This document shows positions 53,301-64,000 of a stretch of DNA of 64,000 nt, piece after piece. Source of the DNA: Otatea glauca (lineage: Eukaryota; Streptophyta; Magnoliopsida; Poales; Poaceae); NCBI GenBank assembly GCA_036346275.1, contig CM070718.1:55618188-55682187 (forward strand), read 5' to 3'. The notes under the pieces are model-generated. The model was not told the origin of the DNA. It did not search any database and saw nothing but the letters and a program-made list of their open reading frames with translations. Position numbers and translations under genes: made by a program. The first letter of the stretch is position 1. Each line of letters starts with the position of its first letter.

Positions 53301-55754
53301 ATATTTGGGATATGTGCTACTATATTCTAGAAAAATATTTCATTTACAACTTTCATTTCAATTAAATCCTGCTAGTTGAATACCCCTAAAAAGTATGATT
53401 GTCGTAACCTTTAATGTCATATAAGCGTTTTCAACTAAGAAAATAATGTCTCGTCTAAAAGCTAAAATGTATAAAATCAGTCTAGATATGTTGTTCAAAG
53501 TATATGCTATCTAATTCCGAAGAAATAACCTTATTTCATCATGTTTTACATATAAACTGTAATAGTCAAATAACCCTTCGTTCTATGTTTAGCGAACCCT
53601 ACCGCAATAAGGATTAAGTGAACTTTGTAATAAGGAATTTGAAGTTAATAAATTTGTATCACCAGAACCTTTTTAAAAACTATAAATAAATCTAATTAGC
53701 TACCTTATCAGTCATAACCTGCTCAGATCGTTTCTTATGAAAATCACTTAAAGAATTAAGTATGTTTTGCATAACTCCTTTAATTGGTATTTCAATTCTT
53801 TTAATCCAAATAATTTTAGTATCTATAATTCGAAGTTCTAAATACTAAAATTCATAATTTGAGCCTCTTGAATTCGTAAATCTAGAGAAGATAATCTATA
53901 AAAGAAACCCTGTTTCGTTATCTCAAAACCATTAAGAATATGAATTTGTAAGTATCTAAATCATGAGGTCGTAAATAATTCAAACCCTATATCATCCCTG
54001 TTTTCTGCAATGAATCCTTATTTGATTTTCTGTCTGTCTTCTTTTCGCCCTTATTGAAGTTTATTATTTGCTATTTTCCGATCAATCGACGTGTAGAATT
54101 CGACGTCCCTTCCTCCGCCGTTGCCTCCGTCAGCTGTGATCGCGTCTTCGTCGTAAACGATATATAAGCAAGGCAAGCACCCCCTTTGACCATCTTGATC
54201 CCATAATTTAATTTGCATTGTTTATTAAAATGTTTCATGCATACGTTTACTTTCTGTAAATTGCTATTTTATGGTCTTCGTAGTTATACTGTTGTCTCAT
54301 GAAACTTCCTTGATAAGTATGAATATGTGAACCTTGATAACCATAGATTAAGCTTAGACAATTACTTAATGTCGCACAGGTATATACGATTACTTTTATC
54401 CATGCTTAGCCATGCTTTTAGATCAAATGATGATGATGATGATGATGATCGGATCAAAATGTGTTCCTTGTGAAATGGAAAATGTTGTCATTGTAGCTGT
54501 TGGCTATGGGTATTTTGATTAAAAACCCAAAATAAAACTATGGTTTCGATGCGGCGATTATTGGCAATAGCCGGAGGTGCAGAGGATTTGCACGTAGTGT
54601 AGAGTGGAGTATCGCCCGTGTCAGATTAAGGACCGAACTCAGTGTTGTATGATCCAAGATATTTCGTACAAACCACAAGTGTTGTTATGGGGCTTCCTTA
54701 AACCAATTAAGTTATCTAGTTTAACTTTGCACATTGGTAGGTCAAGTAGTAAGGGCTTACCTTTCGGGTTTGCTCGACGGGTGCCCACACCGAGGTGTTG
54801 GGAACAACACTTACCAATATAACGGTGTGCGCCACGTCTATGGGGAGTTCCAACATTCCTATGCTCTGAGTTCTCCCAGCTATAGCGTGGGTTTTATCAT
54901 CCCGGTGCTGGTGCAAAGTTAAATTAGATAATGTAAAGGTTTTCGTCATGAACATTCTGGCCACACGCTTAAAGTGCGTGAAACATGCGGCAAAAAGAAA
55001 AGGTCATGACTTGTGGGTACAGTTGTACACCTCTGCAGAGTGTAAAATCTAATCGATTAGCCGTCCCCTCGGTCATGGGAAACTTGGTGAACTTGCACTA
55101 GTTAAATGTTTAATTTTCTAAAATGGGTTGTGGTATGGAGCTTGTTTAGCAGCTTTTGTTTTCATGTCAAAGGATCGACATTGATGGATTCCATTTCTGG
55201 ATTATTCGATATTCACGATGGGTTGTGAATATATTACTTATGCTTTACTTATTTCATATCACCAATTATGCTTTTACAAATTCCGCTTGTAAATAACTTG
55301 TTTTACAATGTCAATTTCGCTTTATGCAAATTAACTGTAGTAGCCTCCTTTGAAATGGCCTGCATATATATTAGGCTTTGCTCAAGTCTTGCGGAGTACG
55401 ATTGTACTCACCCTTGCTTATATGTGGTTTTTAGGTGGTTAAGTTGCCGAGCTTCGAAGGTTTCTTTAAATCGCGAGTTGCGGGTTTTTCTTCGTCGAAT
55501 CTTTCTAGGGATTATGCCTTGTCGGTTGCCTGCGGGTGTTGGATGGGCACACTACAAGACTTTGCTTCTTATGCTGCTTTATCTCTGATTTGTAAGAGTT
55601 TTCTTTATGTAATAGCTTCCGCTTAATTAATATTTGTTGTATGGTTGTGATTCCAATTGGTGTATGTGCGTACTAGCTACTGATCATGGGACTAGTACGG
55701 AAATGCACATTAGATTTCCATTTTTGCAAGTTTGTAAAAATGGGGGTCGTTACA
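50397..55754 (+). mobile_element. Solo LTR, 5,358 bp, nested in integrase of element C
   Basis: The insert starts TGTAACATCC, ends GTCGTTACA and is flanked by a perfect duplication GATTC (50392-50396 and 55755-55759). Removing it with one duplicate joins the two integrase halves in frame. It has no PBS, coding domain or second copy of its ends, so it is read as one LTR left after recombination. It has the build of a long chromovirus LTR: a GC-rich 5' part (51150-52240), a TATA box TATAAATA at 51585-51592, then a long AT-rich part and a 3' part like that of C. A short ATG/GAT microsatellite lies at 54427-54449. At 5.4 kb it is very long for an LTR. The alternative is a non-autonomous LARD-like element, but no internal LTR boundary was found. 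Confidence 0.75.
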
Positions 55755-56801
55755 GATTCCATATGGGTCATAGTGGATCGCTTAACTAAAGTTGCACATT
55801 TTATACCGGTAAAGACCACTTATTCCGGAGACCGGTTAGCAGAACTTTACATGGCAAGAATTGTCTGTTTGTACGGAGTACCGAAGAAGATAGTATCGGA
55901 CAGAGGTACCCAATTTACCTCCAGATTTTGGGGTAAGCTACATGAAGCAATGGGGACTCGTTTGAACTTCAGTACAGCATACCATCCGCAGACAGATGGT
56001 CAAACCGAGAGAGTTAACCAGATATTGGAAGATATGCTGAGGGCATGCGCTTTAGCATATTCTACTTCGTGGGACAAGTGTTTGCCTTATGCTGAGTTTA
56101 GTTACAATAACAGTTATCAAGCGAGTTTACAGATGTCTCCATTTGAAGCTTTGTATGGTCGATCCTGTTGAACACCATTAAATTGGAATGAGACAGGTGA
56201 ACGACATGTTTTTGGACCAGACATTCTTCAGAAAGCGGAAGAACAAATCGCCCTGATCAGGGAAAGACTGAAGATTGCTCAATCAAGGCAGAAGAGTTAT
56301 GCCGACAACCGTCGCAGGGAATTGAGCTTTGAACCCGAAGATTTTGTGTATCTCAGAGTCACACCTCTCAAAGGAGTTAGAAGGTTCCACGCAAAAGGGA
56401 AGCTCGCACACAGATATGTTGGGCCGTTCAAGATCTTGAGCCGCAGAGGTGAAGTTGCATATCAGTTGGAGTTACCGTAGTCTTTGGCAGGAGTGCATGA
56501 TGTATTTCATGTATCACAACTGAAGAAGTGTCTCCGAGTACTAGAGGAGAAAACACCTTTGGAGGAAATCGAGCTGCAAGAAGATCTGACTTATAAAGAG
56601 CATCCGGTAAAGATTCTGGACATAATGGACAGAGAGACAAGGCACAAGTCAACACGTTTCTGCAGAGTTCAGTGGAGCAACCATTCGGAAAGTGAAGCAA
56701 CATGGGAACGTGAAGAAGATCTGAAGGAGTTCCCTAACCTATTTCTGCAGACATCCCTGAATCTCGGGGACGAGATTCTATTAAGGGGGGGAGGTTTGTA
56801 A
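55755..56801 (+). pseudogene. pol of element C, second part: integrase core, C-terminus and chromodomain
   Basis: The core continues with IWVIVDRLTKVAHFIPV, the second Asp in VSDRGTQF and the Glu in GQTERVNQ, so the DDE triad is complete across the insertion. TGA at 56169-56171 and TAG at 56478-56480 interrupt the C-terminal part; they fit CGA and CAG ancestors. Near 56600-56735 a chromodomain can be read (YKEHPVKILDIMDRETR, then VQWSNHSESEATWEREEDL), which in chromoviruses guides integration to marked chromatin. The frame closes at 56801, a few bases inside the right LTR. Confidence 0.92.
56783..56794 (+). other. Polypurine tract of element C
   Basis: AAGGGGGGGAGG lies two bases before the 3' LTR start at 56797. 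Confidence 0.88.
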
Positions 56802-59800
56802 CACCCTAAATTTTGTTCTAATTTAAATTTTGGAGTATTTTTATTTTTGAGAATTTTTGAGAATTTATTGAAATTTATTTGGATTTATTCAAATATGGCC
56901 ATTCTTGAAATCAATTAAATAGTGGAAAAGTTTATGTAAAGTTTTATTAAAAATATTTTATAGAATTTTTCTGGATTTTTCCGGGTATTTTTGCTATTTA
57001 TTTTGGCTTTGTTTATTTATCTGATTTATTTTTAATTAGAAATGTTTTTAAAAAAATAGGATGAATAGTACTGGGCCGGCCCAGCACTGTGCTCAGCCCA
57101 GCCCAGTTTGCCGAAACCCTAGCGCCGCCCCAGCCGAACCGTTCGATCTTGATCGAACGCTTGCGAGTGTGCCACGTCGCCCGCGCGCATGCGCCTTCTG
57201 ATCATCGCCGCACGGACGCTCGGGATTGCGCCACGTCGCTTCGTTCTCGCGGGATCACTGGAGAGGCATCGGCATTGAAGCCCTTGAGTTTCGCCGCCTG
57301 TAGCGCGCACGTCGAGGCAGTCTTTAAGTTCCCGTTGAGGGCGTCGTGCAGAGATCTTCTCGCCGCGTCTTTTGACTCCTTGCACGCACGCCGAGACCCT
57401 CTCTAGCGCCTGAGCGAGCTCGCCGTAGTTGTTCTCTCGCTCCGCCGTCATCCTTGCTTCGTTCCACCATCACCGGTTCATCTCCGCCGCTGCCGAGGTC
57501 ACCGGGGTACCGATCTCGCCGAGACGCGTCGAACGCGCCACTTCTTCACGTCGGGAACGCTCTGCAACGCCGCCGACGTCCTCGTCTTCCTCAGCTCCGG
57601 CGACCTGTTCCTTTCGCTCCGTCGTCGACCTCGCCAACCCCCGCCGGCAGTCCGATCTGCATCGTTCGGTTCTGGTGAGTTCACGTAGCCCCTTCTTTCT
57701 TTACGTTTGGATTAGATCGTAGACGTTAGATTTGTAATGTGCGGCATAGATTAGATCTGGATATTAGGTCTGTTAGTAGATCTTAGCCGTTAGATCTGCG
57801 GTGGATGCTTGAGATTGTGCCACGTTTCCTTATGAACAGTAAACCGCTCCAGTAACCTGCGCCGTCGGATTAGATCTAAATGGTAGAGATTGGATCTAGT
57901 TTTGCCCTAAGGATCCGTGCCGTTCAGATTTGAACGTGCGGTGGTGATGGCGCCGTACCCTCTCCAAAACGCGTGCTGACGCGTGGGCGTTTTGACCGGG
58001 GCGGAGACCAGATCCAGCCGTCGATTTCGGGTGCGCCGTTGCGATTGCGCCGCGTGTTGTCTCATGAACCGAGGCGTCGCAGTTGCGGCGCGGTGCTGGC
58101 CGTTGGATCCGAGGGCACCGTTCGATGCGCGACGCCTGGCAGCGCTGAAATCGAAGCGTCGCCGAGTCCGCGTGGGATTGCACCGTTGGATCTGAAAGCC
58201 CCGTCGGATGCGTGACGCGTGTCGCACGCTTCTCGGTGCGCTTCGTTGTGTGAGGAATTCTGGCCGTTGAATCCTTTGACGACCACGATTTCGCCGCGTG
58301 GCTAAGATCTGACCGTTAGATACAGAATGGCTGAGATGGAGACATGTGCCCATACACGAATCTCGAGGCAAACGGCTGACATCAGTAGTGACGTCAGTGC
58401 CGACGTCATCATTGGGACCCGCATGTCAGCCCGGATTCTGCTTTGTGGATCGAATCCTTGGTGGACCAGAGCCGAACCGTGGACCGGGTCCATAGACCGA
58501 GACGACGTGGCAGCCCCAGAGCATGCGACGTGTCAGATGACATCATGCTGACGTCATTTCCCCAAAAAATATTTTGGCTAAAATTCTTTTACGTGCTGAC
58601 GTCATCATGATGCGATGCTGACGTCATAAATGCGATTTTTCAGTATAAAAATAATTCGAAAAAATCGGATTTTCTAATTTCTGTATTTTCAGATTTTAAT
58701 CAAACTTCAAATGGCTATAACTTTTGCATTTTAACTCGGATTTGGGTGATTCAAATTTCTAAAAATTCATAAAATGGTGATCTCTTTAATGGTGAATTTT
58801 ATTTGAATTTTTGAGGTAATTTAGTCTTCTGTATTAGCTATTTATTGCATATATTGTTTGTACGCGTAGATGCAAATTTGCCAGAAGGTTTCGAGGAAGA
58901 GTTCGTCGCTCAAGACCAAGCTTCGGAACACGACTAGCAACTCTTTGAAGTCAAGTGATGCTTTGATCAGTTTGATCCCAGATTTTAAAATGTAATTTAT
59001 GCTTTGAAATTATGCATGCTAATTTATTTAAAGCGAATTTAAATTAAATTGGGTAATGTAGCTAATCAACCCATATTGTTATTGTCACCATGAAAGTATT
59101 ATTTGTATGCCCTGAAATCTTTGTCACCCTAGGTTTGATTGTATTAGATGGATGTTAATATTGTGCTAACATGGGAGGCTAGACCGTGAGTAGATGCTTA
59201 GCCTTGCAACGAGTCATGAATGATCTTTCGGGAATATGCTACAATATTGATTAAAGAAATATTGAATGTATTTTGAAAGTGGTGTGATGATGTCAAATGA
59301 TGAGATTGTGGTACAGAGACCTGTGTGGTTCTGTATCAATGTTGAGTTATTGCTGGCATGTGTTGCACAATAATCAACTGGGTGGGAAATGATTTAGACT
59401 GGGGCAAGTGGCAAGAGGCTGTGTGCCAGGTGGGCCTGTGTGGCAATGGGTTGTTGAGTGATGCGAGTCTGTGTGCCACATAGGGCTGTGTGCCACTGTT
59501 GAGTGTTGGAACTCTTGCCTTGGTCAGTTAAGGACTTCACCTTGCAAGCCTTTGATATGAGTCACCGTACAACCACATGTCCGGTATGGGACGGACCTAG
59601 TTGATTAGGGTTCTTATATCTTTCCTCTGATACCTCGGGGTGACAGTGCAAGGGGGTGTATCTGTACGGGGGAGCGTACCTGTGCTACGGCTTGGTGCCC
59701 ATCCAACGGTGATTGGCCTGTCCTATACTTCGGCTCTGTGTGAGGGAAGTGATAGTGAAGGCAATACCGGAGAGGTTCTTTGGTTAAGGTAGAGGTTGCT

Positions 59801-60595
59801 GAAAAGCTTTGTTGCGAACAATCACCTGTGTGGTGAGCGGCTGTATCTTGTGGGTAAAGTGTACAACCTCTGCAGAGTGTCAAAACTATTCGAATAGCCG
59901 TGCTTGCGGTATTGAGCATTGCTCGGGGATTACAGTCAAGGGGTAGATCTTCAAAAACAAAATGTGGAAAGGGTGGCGGTGTGCCAGTGTTAAAAATGAA
60001 CTGTTAAGGCTGTGTGCCGAGAATCTTCAAAGAAAAAAAAACCATTTGAGGAAATTAGCATTATCATAACTGTTTCACTGCTTTAATCTAAATAAGATAC
60101 TGGTTTAAAAATGGTGTTTGATGCAAAAGAACCAATTAAGCCAATCCTTTGGAATAAGCTTTGCATATAGTAATAGCGCTGCATTCTGTGCATTACTTGT
60201 TGAGTGCCTTGTGTACTCACCCCTCCTTGCTTATCAACCCCAACATCAGTGGAGGAGTCTACACCAGCGTGGGAGGAGGAGTACATAGAGGATCCGAGCA
60301 ATTAGGGGGCAAGCCCAGTCGGTTGACTGTGGCAAGATGAAGGCTTCCACGACATTTATTTATGTTTCGCTGCTATTTCTTTTACTCTAAATAATGTAAG
60401 CCCTGCGTGGCTGATTCTATGTAAGGAGACCATAAGGTCGTACAACTCAGTTTATTTAAGTGTTTGCACTACTTATTTTTATATCGCTCTGAATGTCTAT
60501 GATGTGCAACCCTGTAAAGACTGTGTGTGCTAGCGTGATCCTGGACTAGCACAGAATACACAGAGGGTCCGGATTTGCAGAATCGGGGCCCGACA
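56797..60595 (+). repeat. Element C 3' LTR
   Basis: The LTR is 3,799 bp. It retains a block at about 59834-60009 missing from the left copy, so the left one probably suffered a deletion between short GTGTGG-like repeats. TGACGTCA copies occur upstream of a TATA box at 58644-58653. The LTR GC-rich part contains short open frames, also present in the left copy, that look non-coding. Confidence 0.93.
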
Positions 60596-60600
60596 AAGCA

Positions 60601-61032
60601 CATACTATCTTTCACTATTAAGAAAATAGCATTTTACTTCCTATTACTCAAGGTGTTACTATATCCTGTGTAAAGCTGTTATCTAGCACTTTATTTCAGT
60701 ATGGTAACATCTGGTTTAATAGCTCGTAACATGTAATTTATTTGAATAGTAAAAAGGCAACATATCTAGTGTTTTCTAAAGTTCATGAAAAACACATGTA
60801 CATATTTTCAAAAATTCTCAAAAAATTACCATACGTAGAGGATGTGAGATTCTACAATCCTAAAAAATTTGAAGACCAAAATCATTGTCATTTGAAAGTT
60901 ATGGTAAATCAAAAAAGAGAAAGATTCATGTACAAGCACAAAGTAGCATTTATTAGTCTTGTTCAAACATGTCCGTCGCACTGATTGAAGTCACGCGCAA
61001 GCTTGGTCGCCTGACTGCAAAATCGACCAGCG
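60601..61032. repeat. End of the tandem array in module 7
   Basis: Array sequence resumes immediately after the AAGCA duplication with CATACTATCTTTCACTATTA. It closely matches 28280-28620, including AATACCATACGTAGAGGATG-type and TTGAAAGTTATGG words. It finishes the module that started at 38765. Confidence 0.7.
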
Positions 61033-61108
61033 TGTAGAATATGCTATTCTGCACACAGCTATAGAATATCATATATATATATATATGCACATACATACAT
61101 ATATATAT

Positions 61109-61478
61109 GAAAATGGTTTCATACTCCTGGGTGTACGTACTCCCACTCAAAGTATACCATTTAAATGATGTTGTTATACCTCTTTATCCTTTTGAACATA
61201 CTCTAATACAGATTATAAGATACTCTTAAGTGAGTTTTATGAAAAATTTCATCAAGCTCCACCTTTTATAGCATAATTTGTGTATGCACTCCTTTTACAT
61301 ATAGAATAGTATATATAGCAAAAATAAAGGGCTTCGGTGAAATATTTCCAACTATATCACATTGGAGTATCTTATAATTATTATTGAAGTATACCGAAAG
61401 TGATAAAGAAGTATAACATATTCGTTTAAGTGGTATATTACAGGTGGGAGTATGTACATCTGGGAGTACAGAAAAGGT
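61109..61478. mobile_element. MITE of about 370 bp inside a TA microsatellite
   Basis: The two ends are inverted copies over roughly 55-60 bp: the left has GTGTACGTACTCCCAC and TATACCATTTAAATGA, and the right has complements of TGTACATACTCCCAC and TATACCACTTAAACGA. TA runs flank both sides (61071-61108 and 61479-61495). No coding capacity. Insertion into TA microsatellites resembles the rice Micron family; membership was not tested. Confidence 0.65.
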
Positions 61479-61499
61479 ATATATATATATATATAAGTT

Positions 61500-62519
61500 A
61501 ACATAAAGCTAAAATGATCCACCATATGTACAAATATTAGAAGATGTCAATTGTTCTAATCAAATTTACATGAAAATTGATAATTGTTACTATGGTGTTA
61601 CAAATTGTCTCTGTATAGCCCAATCTTTATAGAACAAGTACCACCCCAACATGCAAGGTCCCCACGATACTGAATATTGTTGATACAAAATTACCCACTA
61701 GTGCTATGGTTGATACAAAATTACTCACCAGTGCCATCGTTGGTACCAAACAACAATTTGGAACCATGTGGAGTTTGTATGGATAACAATTCTAATGTAT
61801 TTCGTTTGATTGATTGCTCACTCAGCACATATAATCTAGTTTAATAAGATTTTGCTATGACAATGATGCAAAGATTGGTCATTAGCAACCTGATGACTAT
61901 AATTCCATGATAGATCGAGAATTTTGATATCCAGTTCTGATAGGATTTTGAACAGTGAGCAAATAAGTCATTCGAAACACAAAGCTGAAAGATTGTTGTA
62001 TATACTAACAAATAAGTCATTAATACCCTAGCCCCGTTTGCATGACCAGTATAGAACAAGTTGAAAGATTAATGTATATACTCACAAAGCACCAACAGAG
62101 CAAGGCACAACGAAGGTGAATGGGCTCGATGAAGATGACAGCGCACGGGCTTGAGGGGAGGAGGGCGGCGCACTACCTTGGGGACAATGGGCTCGGGGAC
62201 AATGAGGTGACTAACTGGTAGCGCCGGGATGGGGTGTGCCATGGGAGCTGGGGAGGTCGAGGGGCGACGTAGGGGAGGCTGATGGGTGACACAGGCACCG
62301 TGGAGGTAGAGAGGTGATGCGGGCAAGGGAAGGTAGTGGGGAGAGCAAGGGGAGGTAGAGGGGCGCGAGGGAAGAGAGGAATAAACTCCTTTTTATAGAA
62401 TAGAGGGGAAGCCGAGAGGTTAAGCGCAAGATGAACACCTCGGCTTTTGGTATTTAAATGGATCGGGAGGAGAAGCTGAGAAGTCAAGCGTGGGAAGAGA
62501 AGGCGAGGGGTTAAGCGTG
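61500..62519. other. Non-coding region with a small tandem duplication
   Basis: A 30-bp unit beginning TGATACAAAATTACCCACTA is present twice in tandem (61681-61710, 61711-61740). A second imperfect repeat (GAAAGATT-GTATATACT) occurs near 61988 and 62064. From 62100 the DNA becomes G-rich on the plus strand; the resulting Pro-rich minus-strand frames (62069-62487) overlap in all phases and look non-coding. Parts may belong to the CACTA element ending at 62868. Confidence 0.5.
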
Positions 62520-62868
62520 AGGAGCGTTTACTATCACGATTGGTTCTAACCTTAGAACCGATTGTGTGACCAAATCATCACTATCTGTTCTGATATCAGA
62601 ACCAATAGGAAAATATCCCTATCGGTCCTAACCTCAAAACTAATAGTGATACTAATAACATCACTATCGCTTTTGGCCCCAGAACTGATAGTTATGACAA
62701 TTGTCATCACTATCGGCTCATCACTATTGGTTCTGACGTCAAACCGATAGTGATATTTTGCACCATATTTCTCACCCACGCCAAATCATATATCACTATT
62801 GATTTTTTCCTGAAATGTTGGAAACTGATCTAGATGAAGCGATAGTGTTGTATCATTCTGTAGTAGTG
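62520..62868. mobile_element. CACTA-type transposon terminus with subterminal repeats
   Basis: Alternating direct and inverted copies of words such as ATCACTATCGGTTCTGA fill the segment. It ends TTCTGTAGTAGTG at 62856-62868, the complement of the typical grass CACTA end CACTACTACAGAA. The other end was not found in the window. The subterminal word differs from that at 420-758, so this is a different family. Confidence 0.7.
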
Positions 62869-63292
62869 AATGGAATACGTACTAAACATAATTAAGGGAT
62901 GACAACAGGAAATTATGTTTTATTTGCAACTAAAATATATACGGGACAGTTAAGATCAAAGTTTACCTTCTTTATATGTCATATATTTCCTAAGAAACAT
63001 GTCATGTTTGTGAACAAGTTTTTCATATGACTTGCCACACTCGACGGGATTGGGAGAAAGCTTTTGATTGAGCTCTTGAAGTTGTTCAAATTCAGTGACG
63101 ACCTCGAGGCTATCATTCTTTCAAATTCTCTTCCACTTGAATGTTGGACTTAATCCTAGCATGGCCCTGGCGATTCTTGTTTTGGCAAGGACAATGGCAG
63201 GAGCGTCATTTTTGCATGCGTCAAGGACAACGACAGGAATGCCATGCATGTGTGCACGTTTCTAGTCGTTATGCTTTCCAATAGTAGCTAGA
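62869..63292. other. Non-coding DNA between CACTA end and copia element
   Basis: Nothing was recognised. A duplicated phrase (AAGGACAA-GGCA, near 63188 and 63227) is the only internal repeat noted. Confidence 0.45.
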
Positions 63293-63446
63293 TGTTGCTA
63301 TATATTTTCTATAATCATACTCTACAAATAGAAAGAAAAAAGCAGGAGAAAATAAGCCCCAAAAATATTTAGTGTTTCCTTGTCTCCTATGTTTGAGTTT
63401 CGCCGGATTGTCCTGTGTGTGTTTGATCCTGAGGAAAGAACCTACA
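63293..63446 (+). repeat. Probable 5' LTR of a Ty1/copia element
   Basis: The right edge is placed at CCTACA (63441-63446), two bases before an initiator tRNA-Met PBS. The left edge is uncertain: TGTTGCTATA at 63293-63302 is the nearest TG start and would give a 154-bp LTR, but the true start could lie further left. Confidence 0.4.
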
Positions 63447-63448
63447 TC

Positions 63449-63460
63449 TGGTATCAGAGC
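63449..63460 (+). other. Primer binding site of the copia element (initiator tRNA-Met)
   Basis: TGGTATCAGAGC, with the gag ATG only 12 bases further on. Confidence 0.88.
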
Positions 63461-63471
63461 GCAGAGAGCCG

Positions 63472-64000
63472 ATGTCCATCGTCACTCGCAACGAGGCGCC
63501 CAAGGAGAGCGGCGGCGTGTCGTTCCACTACCCACATCTGACGGCGACAAACTACACCAGTTGGTCGATCAAGGTGGAAGCCATGATGGATGCCCAAGGT
63601 GTCTGGGAAGCCATCGAACCGACGGTCGGTGCGACTGTTGATGTGAAGAAGGACAAGACAGCGAGAGCGTATCTCCTTCAAGCACTCCCAGAGGACCTCC
63701 TGATGCAAGTCGCAAGGAAGAAGACGGTGAGGGAGGTCTGGGACTGTCTCAAGACAAGGTTCATTGGCGAGGATCGTGTCAAGAACGCACGGCTGCAGAC
63801 GTTGAAAAGCAACTTCGACGCCATGCGCATGCAGGAGTAGGAGACCCTGGATCAGTACGTTGGAAGACTCAATGGCATGTCGGTGAGGTATGCCAATTTG
63901 GGGGCAACGCTCGACGATACCGCGTTGGTCAAGAAGCTATTTGACACCGTGCCGGATCGTTTCCTTAGCATGATCGCTGGGATCGAGTAGTTCTATGACC
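63472..64000 (+). pseudogene. Ty1/copia gag, 5' part (window ends inside)
   Basis: ATG at 63472. The N-terminal part has YPHLTATNYTSWSIKVEAMM, the signature of copia Gag (DUF4219-like), and the next part has WDCLKTRFIGEDRVKNARLQ, typical of the UBN2-type gag domain. In-frame TAG codons occur at 63838-63840 and 63988-63990, after which similarity continues (YVGRLNGMSVRYANLGATLD), so they are nonsense mutations; both fit CAG to TAG. The rest of the element lies outside the window. Confidence 0.88.

Larger units (their letters stand above)
41975..60595 (+). mobile_element. Element C: long-LTR chromovirus (Tekay/Del-type Ty3/gypsy), defective, with nested solo LTR
   Basis: The 18,621-bp element is flanked by a perfect target duplication AAGCA (41970-41974 and 60596-60600). 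It has LTRs of 3,632 and 3,799 bp, a PBS fitting initiator tRNA-Met, ORF0, gag with CCHC knuckle, protease, RT, RNase H, integrase, chromodomain and polypurine tract. Long LTRs, the iMet PBS, an ORF before gag and a C-terminal chromodomain match the Tekay-type chromoviruses such as rice RIRE3/RIRE8. A hand count over about 520 bp of the LTR 5' part gave about 19 differences (3.7%). At least six lesions stop the coding frames, and a 5.36-kb solo LTR sits inside integrase. Confidence 0.94.
38765..61069. mobile_element. TIR module 7, split by X and element C
   Basis: The start block is at 38775-38935, the tandem array at 38960-40291, then X and element C. The module resumes at 60601 and ends with the hairpin at 61033-61069 before a TA microsatellite. 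Removing X, C and their target duplications leaves about 2.0 kb. The end resembles the end of module 1 closely, down to the block with AAGTTATGG and AAAGATTCATGTACAAGC. Confidence 0.5.

Noticed and set aside
62069..62487. Pro-rich minus-strand frames.
   Set aside because: Open in overlapping phases because of G-rich, repetitive DNA; no domain or start context.
1..64000. tRNA, rRNA or other structural RNA genes.
   Set aside because: No cloverleaf A/B-box pair or rRNA-like stretch was recognised by eye; the tRNA-related words found are retroelement primer sites.

Overview
This window reads as repeat-dense intergenic DNA of a grass (Poaceae) genome. No ordinary host gene could be supported. The grass assignment is inference: it rests on a long-LTR chromovirus with an extra ORF ahead of gag (an arrangement known from rice RIRE3/RIRE8), Tat-lineage Ty3/gypsy elements, CACTA-type ends and AT-rich TIR elements sitting in TA microsatellites. 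The species cannot be named from the sequence.

Layout. 1-2208 is AT-rich and holds one CACTA-like terminus (to 758). 2214-13146 is element A, a complete but defective Tat-lineage element on the minus strand (646-bp LTRs, about 8% diverged, near-perfect 5-bp target duplication). 15837-27312 is element B, a related Tat element on the plus strand (656-bp LTRs, about 3% diverged, target duplication ACAGC). From 14261 to 61069 the background is a chain of about seven non-coding modules of one TIR family, joined at TA microsatellites and carrying long tandem arrays with a period near 700 bp. B sits in the first module. The last module is split by X (40292-41971, unclassified) and then by element C (41975-60595), an 18.6-kb chromovirus with 3.6-3.8-kb LTRs, ORF0, gag, protease, RT, RNase H, integrase and chromodomain, target duplication AAGCA. 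C is itself interrupted inside integrase by a 5,358-bp solo LTR (50397-55754, target duplication GATTC). To the right are a MITE inside a TA microsatellite (61109-61478), a second CACTA terminus (to 62868) and the 5' part of a Ty1/copia element (PBS at 63449, gag from 63472, cut by the window end).

Most notable. A and B each carry, between integrase and the 3' LTR and on the strand opposite to gag-pol, the same extra gene: a plant-mobile-domain-like protein with a coiled-coil tail. Comparing the two copies shows three short introns at matching positions (phases 0, 1, 0), plus a TATA box about 130 bp before the start. It looks like a spliced host-type gene carried as antisense cargo. Both copies are now broken.

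Other signals. The pentamer GCCGA/TCGGC is strongly enriched over the whole of A and B in every compartment. AGTAAA/TTTACT is strongly enriched in the TIR modules. Element C has a TGACGTCA cluster just upstream of a TATA box in its LTR. The gag-to-RNase H part of B shows repeated single-base losses in short runs, which could be an assembly artefact. Most C and copia nonsense codons look like CAG-to-TAG or CGA-to-TGA changes. Nested order by containment: last TIR module, then X, then C, then the solo LTR; independently, first TIR module, then B.
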